Positions 1 to 5,902 of a stretch of 5,992 nt of DNA are shown one piece after another (the stretch's first letter is position 1; each line of letters opens with the position of its first letter). Source of the DNA: JAADIV01 sp964439085 (GTDB taxonomy: Bacteria > Desulfobacterota > Desulfobulbia > Desulfobulbales > VMSU01); contig CAYTNB010000165.1 of assembly GCA_964439085.1 (NCBI GenBank), positions 1-5,992 of the forward strand. The letters are read 5' to 3'. Below the pieces are notes generated by a model. That model ran no database searches and was not told the origin of the DNA. It saw only the letters and a program-made list of their open reading frames with translations. A program made the position numbers and the translations under genes.

Positions 1-1
1 A

Positions 2-952
2 TCGGACAAGGTCGTCATGTCTATGGGGGGTGATCCTGCCCCGCCACAAAATAAATATGACACAGACGGTTATCTTGGTAATCTCGCCAATTTTTCCAAT
101 AAATTAATCGATAATTTATGCGATGGTGCGGATCTGGCCCCCATAATGGAAAAATATGGTGAGATACTGTCGGTTGATCCGGAAGAGGTCGTTGAAAAAG
201 TTATGCAATCTATTGAGGTATCAGAAGATATCTCAGACTCTATTCGTTACGGCCTTAGCAAGTTGAAAATTCGCAGTAAATTACGTAACGTGGAAAAAAA
301 TCTTGAAAATGGTATTTTCTCGTCTGTCAAACCCGCTAAAATAAAGTCTGATAGTGGAAGTTCCGAAAAGGATAACCGGGCAGTCGATGCTGGTGCAGGA
401 AGGGGGAATGCCAAGGTAGAAGAATTAAATGAGCTGCCCATAAGTAATGATAAATCTATTAACGACTTTATTCGAGATCTTACCGAAACCCTCATGGGGC
501 CTTTTGATTTGAATGATTTCTATGCGAACCTGCTCGAAGGGTTATATCGTGGAATAGGATTTGACCGGGTGCTGCTGGCTATAGTAAGTGTGCAGCCAAG
601 TAAGATAGTTTTAGTGGGACGTTTTGGTTTAGGGGATATCGAACCGGAGGCAATTAAAAAATTTGAACACGTTATGACCTCAATGCAATTTGCCATTCCC
701 AAGGCCCTGAAGGTTTGCAAAGATATGATGATTCCGGCTAATAAGCCTGGAACATTTCCCGATAATTTACAGTATTTGGTTAAGGATAGAAATGTCTATT
801 TATTCCCTATCTGTTTGGATAAAAAGGGGATAGGGCTTATTTATTTGGATCGCAAGAAGGGTAGACCATTGCTGGACAAGAGCCGTATAAAGGCAGTACG
901 TCTATTTAGGGATTTTGCCGTTATGGCAATCAGGAAGGTCACTAAAAAATAA
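2..952 (+). CDS. HDOD/GAF-like signalling protein, C-terminal part (5' truncated by window edge)
   Basis: The reading frame is open to the left edge of the window, so the first in-frame ATG at 17 is probably internal and the true start lies upstream. Residues numbered from that ATG: about 15-75 (YLGNLANFSNKL, then an amphipathic helical stretch) resemble the tail of an HDOD output domain, where a conserved 'LANxSN' helix occurs. About 100-145 is a charged, low-complexity linker. About 148-305 looks like a GAF-type domain (LTETLMGPFDLNDFYANLLE, GIGFDRVLLAIV, then GIGLIYLDRKKG near 271-282). Proteins of this build are cytosolic and are thought to scaffold or sense in signalling pathways; no catalytic residues are seen. 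The gene ends 13 bases before the convergent M48 peptidase gene. The HDOD assignment is an inference from the fragment, because the HDOD core is outside the window. The GAF-like fold is by pattern only. Confidence 0.62.
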   Translation, partial: SDKVVMSMGGDPAPPQNKYDTDGYLGNLANFSNKLIDNLCDGADLAPIMEKYGEILSVDPEEVVEKVMQSIEVSEDISDSIRYGLSKLKIRSKLRNVEKNLENGIFSSVKPAKIKSDSGSSEKDNRAVDAGAGRGNAKVEELNELPISNDKSINDFIRDLTETLMGPFDLNDFYANLLEGLYRGIGFDRVLLAIVSVQPSKIVLVGRFGLGDIEPEAIKKFEHVMTSMQFAIPKALKVCKDMMIPANKPGTFPDNLQYLVKDRNVYLFPICLDKKGIGLIYLDRKKGRPLLDKSRIKAVRLFRDFAVMAIRKVTKK

Positions 953-965
953 TTCCCTTTGGCCG

Positions 966-2423
966 TTATTCTTTTTCAACCTCTTTAATTTTATCCAATT
1001 CCTTATTTGCCAACTTTATTATTTTGGGGTCACTTGTTTTGTCATTCAAGGCCTGATTGAGATGATATTTAGCAGTCTTATGATCTCCATTTAGCCAGAA
1101 GTATTGCCCCAGTTGATAGTGCCCCGCACCTGTTTTGCCACTGTCCGTCAGAAGTTTACCGAGCCGGAAATGAAGTTTGGTGAAATCTGGAATAGTGGTT
1201 AGTAATCTCTGGTAAATTTTGGCGGCCGCAGCCTTTCTACCCTGTAGTTCTAATGCCTCGGCAAGATGATAGGCACTATAGGCATCATCAGGATTAGCAG
1301 CTAGCGCCAGCTTGAAATCCTTTAACGCCTCGTTATATTCACCCTTTCGGAAGGCTATCATTCCCAGGTCGGAATGCAGAATGGCCTCATTTTTAAAATG
1401 GCTCATCACCGTGCGCAAAGCCATTGCCGCCTTGTTATATTCTGCTCCATTCAAATACAGTAGATAAAGACCATAGTTGGCCATGGTTTTTTGGGGTTCA
1501 TTGCCTTCCTTGGCCTGACGCAGGTAAATGGGCAGCAGACTTGCTGGATCTTTGGTCTCTGCCATTATGCGGTATTTAATCCTTAAAAAAGAAAAATCAT
1601 CCCTGGGCGTGTATTTATGGGGAGGAGCCGACAATAACATGTCTTGAATATAGCTCAAGCGTCTTTGAGGCTCAGGGTGTGAGAGAAGAAAAGGAGGAAT
1701 ATTGGCCATCTGATAGACACTAATCTTGTACATCTTCTCAAGCATGGTGGCCATGGGGGCTGGATCCATGTTCATGGCCACCATCCATTTGTATGACAGA
1801 CGATCGGCTTCTTCTTCGTCCTCACGACTGAATTTCAGGTTCATGGAGGAGCTGGCGGCCATGGAACCGGTAATCAGAGCCTGCGATAACGCTCCTCCTC
1901 CTAGAGCAATACCGGCAATGAGCAAGGCCGCAGTGCCGATGCTGGTTTTCTTGCTTTTATCAACCTGCTTTGATATATGGCGGCTGGTTACATGACCAAC
2001 CTCATGGGCCATAACACTTACCAGCTCACCCTCGTTATCCATGGCCTCCAAAAGCCCGGAGTGGATAAAGATCAGACCGGAAGGGGCGGCGAAGGCATTG
2101 AAATCCTTATTCTTAATAACAAAGAAATGATACTTAAAGTATTGGGGGCCGGTAACCTTTAAAATCCTCTGACCAAGATTATTTATATATTGAGTTATAT
2201 CTGGCGCATCAATAACCTTGAAGGATGTTCGCACCATGCTCAATAATTTTTCACCTACTTTCCTTTCTTCACTTACGGAAAAAGCTTGGGCCGGTCGGCT
2301 TAAAAGAGGCTGGATTAGAAGGGCAGTGAGGCAGAAAAATATGACCAACTGTTTACCTTTGGCCGCTGATTGACAAAAGTTAATTTTTTTATTTAGCATG
2401 GTGAATACTTGTCGATAAGTCAT
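966..2423 (-). CDS. M48 family zinc metalloprotease with C-terminal TPR repeats (BepA/YfgC-like)
   Basis: Residues are numbered from a possible TTG start at 2438. An N-terminal signal peptide is visible: a basic stretch, a hydrophobic core LVIFFCLTALLI (31-42), and a likely signal peptidase I site after AQA (about 52). The peptidase domain has HEVGH at 145-149 (zinc ligands H145 and H149, catalytic E146). The third ligand is probably E208 in the EEADR stretch, and H254 in SHPEPQRR matches the position of the regulatory 'His-switch' of E. coli BepA. A Gly/Ala-rich hydrophobic segment lies at about 166-190. TPR-like helices fill about 300-468 (for example DLGMIAFRKGEYNEALKDF). BepA-type proteins act in the periplasm, assembling or degrading outer-membrane proteins such as LptD; that role here is inferred. 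The start is uncertain: TTG 2438, ATG 2423 (chosen) and ATG 2399 all lack a clear Shine-Dalgarno, and ATG 2399 gives the most typical signal peptide. It is transcribed divergently from recN. Confidence 0.88.
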   Translation of the reverse strand: MTYRQVFTMLNKKINFCQSAAKGKQLVIFFCLTALLIQPLLSRPAQAFSVSEERKVGEKLLSMVRTSFKVIDAPDITQYINNLGQRILKVTGPQYFKYHFFVIKNKDFNAFAAPSGLIFIHSGLLEAMDNEGELVSVMAHEVGHVTSRHISKQVDKSKKTSIGTAALLIAGIALGGGALSQALITGSMAASSSMNLKFSREDEEEADRLSYKWMVAMNMDPAPMATMLEKMYKISVYQMANIPPFLLSHPEPQRRLSYIQDMLLSAPPHKYTPRDDFSFLRIKYRIMAETKDPASLLPIYLRQAKEGNEPQKTMANYGLYLLYLNGAEYNKAAMALRTVMSHFKNEAILHSDLGMIAFRKGEYNEALKDFKLALAANPDDAYSAYHLAEALELQGRKAAAAKIYQRLLTTIPDFTKLHFRLGKLLTDSGKTGAGHYQLGQYFWLNGDHKTAKYHLNQALNDKTSDPKIIKLANKELDKIKEVEKE

Positions 2424-2478
2424 TTTTGTAATATACAATTAATTGAATAATTTTACAGCGGAAATTAGCCATTAATTT

Positions 2479-2493
2479 TATCTCCTGGAGATA
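2479..2493. promoter_or_regulatory. 15-base perfect dyad between divergent promoters, candidate operator
   Basis: TATCTCC, one central T, then GGAGATA: seven-base arms that pair perfectly around a single centre base. It sits in the only spacer between the divergent M48 peptidase gene and recN, about where the -35 region of the proposed recN promoter would be. An odd-length compact dyad like this is typical of a binding site for a dimeric regulator, but no regulator can be named. It could also be chance; the arms are too short and the loop too small for a stable RNA hairpin. Confidence 0.35.
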
Positions 2494-2496
2494 TTC

Positions 2497-2516
2497 GTTT
2501 GTATATACTGACAGGT
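2497..2516 (+). promoter_or_regulatory. LexA (SOS) box-like site overlapping the recN promoter
   Basis: The 20-base stretch GTTTGTATATACTGACAGGT contains TTG-N10-CAG (equivalently TGT-N8-ACA) with an AT-rich alternating TATATA core. It differs from the core CTG-N10-CAG of the E. coli-type LexA operator by one base, and 12 of its 20 positions match the full consensus TACTGTATATATATACAGTA. It lies 15 bases before the recN ATG. A -10-like hexamer, TATACT (2504-2509), lies inside it, so a bound repressor would block the promoter. recN is a classical SOS gene in many bacteria, which supports the reading. Against it, LexA boxes differ among deltaproteobacteria and the -35 region (about 2481-2486) is poor. 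Confidence 0.55.
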
Positions 2517-2531
2517 ATCACTTAAAATAAA

Positions 2532-4247
2532 ATGATTAGAGAATTAAGAATTAAAAACTTGGCTCTTATTGAGGAGCTAGAACTTCAATTTGAGCCGTGT
2601 CTTACAGCTTTTACAGGTGAGACCGGGGCTGGAAAGTCAATTGTCCTACAGGCCATTGCTCTTCTATCCGGGCGGCGTTCATCATCATCATGGGTGCGAA
2701 GTGGCGCTCAGGATGCGATCGTGGAAGCCATTTTCGAATTACCGAACAACCCGGCCCTGCGACAGAAGATGGAGGATATGGGGCTTGAGGGTGAAGGCGA
2801 GTTACTGATTAAACGTATACTTTCTGTAAACGGTAAGAGCAGATTTTTTCTAAACGGTAGCCTAGCCACGGCCCGTCTGGTTACCCAGATTACGGAAAAC
2901 TTATTAAGTGTAGCCAGTCAGCACGATCATCAGCAACTCCTGGTACCAGGATATCATCTTGACTTTGTTGATTTGGCCGGGGATCTATGGACACTGCGAG
3001 AATCTGTTGCCGCTCTTTATGACCACTGGTATGCTGCTAATAATGAATTGGGGCAATTGCGACAAAAGGAGATGGAAAAGGAGCAGCGTCGGGATTTTCT
3101 AACCTATCAGCATAACGAGATAAACGTGGCCGCCATAGAACCGGGAGAGGATATACAATTAGCCGAGTTGCGGCAGCGTTTGAAATCATCGGACAATCTC
3201 CGCAAATTGGGGCGACATGGTCTAAGTAACCTGGCTTCGGCTGAGGACTTTTTGGCTCAATCCCGGAAGGAAATTGGCGCAATGGCCGAACTTGATTCGT
3301 CTATAGACGAGGTTTCAGAGGGGATTGCTGAGCAAAGTTATTTAGTTGCTGATTTTGCGGCACGTCTACGTGATTATATGAACCAGCTCCCCTCTGATAA
3401 TGGCCAGTTAGATGAAATAAGCGCCCGAATTGATTTGTTGCAGCAGCTTAAGCGAAAATATGGTGTAACGCTTGATGATGTTAAGGCTTATGGCGAAAAG
3501 GCCAAGGAAGAATTAGAGGCGCTTGATGCCTTAGACGAACGACTTGCCGAACTAGAAACCTTATGCGAGGGGCTACAGAAAGAAATGCGCCAGCAAGCCT
3601 CAAAATTATCTGAGGGTAGGCAGCGGGTAGGCACGGAATTATCACAGGCCATCAGAGAAGAATTACGGTCGCTTAATTTTAACAAAGCGGCATTTGAGAT
3701 AATCTTTCTGGAAAATGAATCCGATGAGGTGCGTCGTACCGGGTTGGATCGCCTTGAATTCATGTTCTCAGCTAATCCTGGTGAGCCACTAAAATCCTTG
3801 GCAAAAGTGGCTTCGGGAGGAGAATTATCACGCTTGATGCTGGCCTTGCGGTGCATTTTGGCTCAAAAAGATCTGGTGGAAACGGTTATTTTTGATGAGG
3901 TAGATGCTGGTATCGGCGGCAAAGCCGCCGAGGCGGTGGCTCGGAAGATTAAAGAGCTTTCTCTGCATCATCAGGTTATGTGCATTACGCATCTCCCGCA
4001 AATTGCGGCAGGTGCGAAAGTTCATTTTGTGGTAGAGAAGGGGCAGACCGATGGCAGGACACATACCTCCATTAACCGGCTCGCCGAGGAAGAACGTCCG
4101 GCGGAATTGGCACGAATGCTGGACGGTGAGTCAGTCTCTGGCCAGACAATGGCCTTTGCCGCTGAATTGTTGGCTCGTAACTCGGTACCAACCCCATACG
4201 TTCGTAGTCGTACAGCCCCTGCTACTGAGGAGATAGTATATGAGTAA
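2532..4247 (+). CDS. recN: DNA repair protein RecN
   Basis: A full-length RecN of 571 residues (E. coli RecN is about 553). It is an SMC-like ATPase acting on the nucleoid in double-strand-break repair, together with RecA-dependent recombination. In order: the N-terminal family start IRELRIKNLALIEELEL; Walker A GETGAGKS (29-36); the RecN-typical SQHDHQ (129-134); a long charged coiled-coil region (about 155-375) broken by a short hinge-like section around 225-300; the ABC signature SGGELSR (428-434); Walker B VIFDEVDAGIGG (452-463, D455 and E456); and the switch-His motif THLPQIAA (486-493). No key residue is missing. The ATG at 2532 begins exactly at the family N-terminus but has only a weak Shine-Dalgarno (AGG at 2513-2515, 16 bases away). 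A LexA-like box precedes it. Its last codons overlap the next gene by 8 bases, indicating an operon. Confidence 0.97.
   Translation: MIRELRIKNLALIEELELQFEPCLTAFTGETGAGKSIVLQAIALLSGRRSSSSWVRSGAQDAIVEAIFELPNNPALRQKMEDMGLEGEGELLIKRILSVNGKSRFFLNGSLATARLVTQITENLLSVASQHDHQQLLVPGYHLDFVDLAGDLWTLRESVAALYDHWYAANNELGQLRQKEMEKEQRRDFLTYQHNEINVAAIEPGEDIQLAELRQRLKSSDNLRKLGRHGLSNLASAEDFLAQSRKEIGAMAELDSSIDEVSEGIAEQSYLVADFAARLRDYMNQLPSDNGQLDEISARIDLLQQLKRKYGVTLDDVKAYGEKAKEELEALDALDERLAELETLCEGLQKEMRQQASKLSEGRQRVGTELSQAIREELRSLNFNKAAFEIIFLENESDEVRRTGLDRLEFMFSANPGEPLKSLAKVASGGELSRLMLALRCILAQKDLVETVIFDEVDAGIGGKAAEAVARKIKELSLHHQVMCITHLPQIAAGAKVHFVVEKGQTDGRTHTSINRLAEEERPAELARMLDGESVSGQTMAFAAELLARNSVPTPYVRSRTAPATEEIVYE
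4227..4232 (+). promoter_or_regulatory. Ribosome binding site of the PP-loop gene, inside the end of recN
   Basis: GAGGAG, seven bases before the ATG at 4240, is a strong Shine-Dalgarno lying inside the recN coding sequence. It fixes the start of the downstream gene and, with the ATGAGTAA overlap at 4240-4247, points to translational coupling of the two genes. Confidence 0.75.
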
Positions 4248-5220
4248 GACAATGGCCATTGCTCTATTTTCCGGGGGGCTGGATAGTTTATTAGCCTGCC
4301 GGCTGCTGGCGGTTCAAGGGATAGATGTTCTGGCAGTTAAATTTATCAGCCCTTTTTTTGGCTATGAATTATTGGATGATCCTGACCATTGTCGCATGGT
4401 TAAGGAAAAATACGGCATTAATCTCATACTCCGGGATATAAGCGAAGAGTATATGGTTATGCTGAAAAATCCAGCCCATGGATATGGTAAACATTTCAAC
4501 CCCTGTCTTGACTGTAAGATATTTATGATGACCAAGGCTCGTGAGATGATGGCCGAAGTCGGGGCTTCATTCCTGGTTTCCGGTGAGGTTGTGGGGCAGC
4601 GCCCCATGTCACAGAGAAGGGACGCCCTACGAGTGGTAGAGAGAAACTCTGGTTGTGATGGTATCCTGCTCCGTCCCTTATGCGCACAAAGGCTTAATGA
4701 AACTAAACCTGAACTCGACGGTCTGGTAGATCGGAACCAGCTTGCCGGTTTATCGGGTCGGGGGCGGACTGGGCAGATGGAGATGGCGGCCAATTTTGGT
4801 ATTGCCGATTATCCAACCCCGGCGGGAGGATGTATTCTCACCGACCCCATCGTTGGTGAGCGTATTAAGAAGTTTTATAATACTCATGACCAAATAACTA
4901 TTGCCGATATGAGGCTTCTAATGCTGGGCCGACAATTTTCCCTGCCCGATGGCAGTTGGCTGGTTATTGGGCGTAATGCCTCAGAAAATCCAATTCTTGA
5001 GGGTATGGCTGAGCCAAATGACATCTGCTTGATGCCTAAAGATCGTCCTGGCCCTACGGCGGTATTACGTTATCTGCAAAGTCGCAGTGATTTAGAACAT
5101 GCCGCTGGTCTAGTAGCTCGTTATTCGAAAAAAAGCTGTGACGGCAACCCTTTACCTGGGGTAGTACTGTGCCGCAGTAAAAATGGTGTGGAGGAAATAA
5201 ACGGTATTCCTATTGGATAA
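4240..5220 (+). CDS. PP-loop ATPase, MnmA/ThiI-like tRNA thiouridine synthase family, with C-terminal extension
   Basis: A 326-residue cytosolic protein. The PP-loop SGGLDS (11-16) near the N-terminus is the pyrophosphate-binding motif of enzymes that adenylate a substrate with ATP. NPCLDCK (87-93, C89 and C92) resembles the NPxxxCN motif of MnmA. A third cysteine, C198 in PAGGCILTDP, completes a CxxC-plus-C pattern. In related tRNA thiolases (TtcA, TtuA, archaeal ThiI) that pattern either holds an Fe-S cluster or supplies catalytic cysteines. The section from about 215 to 320 (LLMLGRQFSLPDGSWLVIGR, then DRPGPTAVL) looks like the NFACT-R-type RNA-binding domain found at the C-terminus of such proteins in deltaproteobacteria. 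The likely role is thiolation of a tRNA uridine; which position is unknown. There is no THUMP domain, so it is not a classical ThiI, and the catalytic region is shorter than MnmA. It is probably co-transcribed with recN. Confidence 0.75.
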   Translation: MSKTMAIALFSGGLDSLLACRLLAVQGIDVLAVKFISPFFGYELLDDPDHCRMVKEKYGINLILRDISEEYMVMLKNPAHGYGKHFNPCLDCKIFMMTKAREMMAEVGASFLVSGEVVGQRPMSQRRDALRVVERNSGCDGILLRPLCAQRLNETKPELDGLVDRNQLAGLSGRGRTGQMEMAANFGIADYPTPAGGCILTDPIVGERIKKFYNTHDQITIADMRLLMLGRQFSLPDGSWLVIGRNASENPILEGMAEPNDICLMPKDRPGPTAVLRYLQSRSDLEHAAGLVARYSKKSCDGNPLPGVVLCRSKNGVEEINGIPIG

Positions 5221-5378
5221 AAAATATCTTACAGGCTAGACAATCCTTGACAGGTCACCATAAAATTGCTACTAGCTTGACACGACTTGGCCCCTCGGTA
5301 CGAGACTTTAAAGTTAAGTGCCGTTTGGATGCCAATGTCCCATTCCAAGTAGGATTTTTTCTGCTTGTTTATATATCG
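5221..5378 (+). promoter_or_regulatory. Non-coding spacer with candidate tRNA promoter (two TTGACA boxes)
   Basis: No credible gene lies here. Two perfect -35 hexamers TTGACA occur at 5247-5252 and 5277-5282, exactly 30 bases apart. The matching -10 hexamers are poor: TACTAG at 5270-5275 (spacer 17) and TACGAG at 5299-5304 (spacer 16), the latter within a small inverted repeat CTCG-GTA-CGAG (5294-5304). A weaker alternative is TTGGAT (5325-5330) with TAGGAT (5350-5355), spacer 19. Some of this probably drives the tRNA, leaving a 5' leader for RNase P to remove. No terminator is obvious after the PP-loop gene, so readthrough into the tRNA is also possible. Confidence 0.35.
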
Positions 5379-5453
5379 GCCGGTGTAGCTCAGTGGCAGA
5401 GCAACGCACTCGTAATGCGTAGGTCGCGGGTTCAACTCCCATCACCGGCTCCA
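5379..5453 (+). tRNA. tRNA-Thr (anticodon CGT, reads ACG)
   Basis: A complete cloverleaf. The acceptor stem is GCCGGTG (5379-5385) with CACCGGC (5443-5449), followed by discriminator T and an encoded CCA (5451-5453). U8 is at 5386. The D stem is GCTC/GAGC (5388-5391, 5399-5402). The anticodon stem is ACGCA/TGCGT (5404-5408, 5416-5420) with loop CTCGTAA and anticodon CGT at 5411-5413. The T arm is GCGGG-TTCAACT-CCCAT (5426-5442). The T stem is imperfect: G5426-T5442 is a wobble and C5427-A5441 is a mismatch. All other stems pair fully. It sits between core genes and phage-like genes. Confidence 0.95.
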
Positions 5454-5461
5454 TAGTATTT

Positions 5462-5498
5462 AAAAAGGGATTCAGGCAATTTGCTGAATCCCTTTTTT
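5462..5498. terminator. Rho-independent terminator, probably bidirectional
   Basis: A perfect 14-base-pair stem (5462-5475 with 5484-5497, core GGGATTCAG/CTGAATCCC) closes an 8-base loop. It is flanked by an A-run on the left and six Ts on the right. Read on the plus strand it ends the tRNA transcript 8 bases after CCA. On the minus strand the A-run becomes a T-run, so it can also end the convergent phage-like genes. Confidence 0.9.
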
Positions 5499-5525
5499 GG
5501 TAACTTGGTAACTTTGAGTTACCAA
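5499..5525. repeat. GGTAACT repeat cluster with a 9-bp inverted repeat
   Basis: GGTAACTT occurs twice in tandem (5499-5506 and 5507-5514). The second copy forms an inverted repeat with what follows: TTGGTAACT (5505-5513), loop TTG, AGTTACCAA (5517-5525). It lies directly after the terminator and before the convergent gene. It could be a second RNA hairpin at the 3' end of the minus-strand transcript or a protein-binding site; its function is unknown. Confidence 0.5.
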
Positions 5526-5539
5526 AAAATATGAGATAA

Positions 5540-5893
5540 TTAAGACATATTTGCATATACCCTCTCTATTGTAAAACCTATCTGAGCTTTGCCTGGCAAA
5601 TTATTTCCTTCCGTTGAATTGTATATCCACTCTACACCCAGAGCGCGGATCGCATCATCTTTATCTATTGGTTGACATACAAGATCATCTCCCGAAAGCA
5701 CAATAGTCGCACTTGTGCCAAGGGAAGATATGGTCACATCCTGGCGGGAGTTTATAACATTCTTGCTCAAGTCGGTCAGTGTCCATGTCGCAGAAATAGG
5801 CGCTATGGGGGTTTTTGCCGCATCCGTGAACTTAATAACCGCAACAAGAGAGCTTTCCTCCTTCGGTCTGATCGAGCTTATTGTGATACTCAT
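5540..5893 (-). CDS. Small phage-type hypothetical protein, Ig-like beta fold suggested
   Basis: A 117-residue protein, not assigned to a named family. The ATG at 5893 has a good Shine-Dalgarno, AGGAG (plus-strand 5900-5904 read in reverse), six bases upstream. The sequence is rich in predicted beta strands: SLVAVIKFTDAAKTPIAP, then ATWTLTDLSKNVINSR (about 35-50), then a TSATIVLSGDDL stretch (about 60-71), and an 'EWIYNS' strand followed by KAQIGFTIE. The 'tWtLtD..G/S..vinsR' pattern recalls small Ig-like proteins encoded among phage structural genes. There is no signal peptide and no transmembrane segment. It follows the preceding minus-strand gene by nine bases, so the two form an operon. 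It ends shortly before the bidirectional terminator. The phage origin is an inference from style and context only. Confidence 0.7.
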   Translation of the reverse strand: MSITISSIRPKEESSLVAVIKFTDAAKTPIAPISATWTLTDLSKNVINSRQDVTISSLGTSATIVLSGDDLVCQPIDKDDAIRALGVEWIYNSTEGNNLPGKAQIGFTIERVYANMS

Positions 5894-5902
5894 GCTCTAC
5901 TC

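Noticed and set aside
944..976. AT-only inverted repeat between the convergent HDOD-like and M48 genes (AAAAAATAA with TTATTCTTTTT)
   Set aside because: No GC pairs in the stem, a long loop and one interruption; too weak to call a terminator.
2679..2692. TCA/CAT trinucleotide run inside recN
   Set aside because: It encodes a short Ser run in an otherwise normal RecN; only four units, no sign of a functional repeat or frameshift.
3488..4252. Long minus-strand open frames opposite recN
   Set aside because: They lie antisense to conserved RecN motifs, overlap one another, and show no recognisable domains or ribosome binding sites.
5247..5456. Open reading frame on the plus strand running across the tRNA
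   Set aside because: It simply translates the spacer and tRNA (its C-terminus is the tRNA sequence read as protein) and has no convincing ribosome binding site.
5229..5556. Minus-strand reading frames covering the tRNA complement
   Set aside because: The peptides contain the antisense-tRNA translations (such as EPATYALRVRCSATELH) that are well-known false genes; they also cross the terminator.
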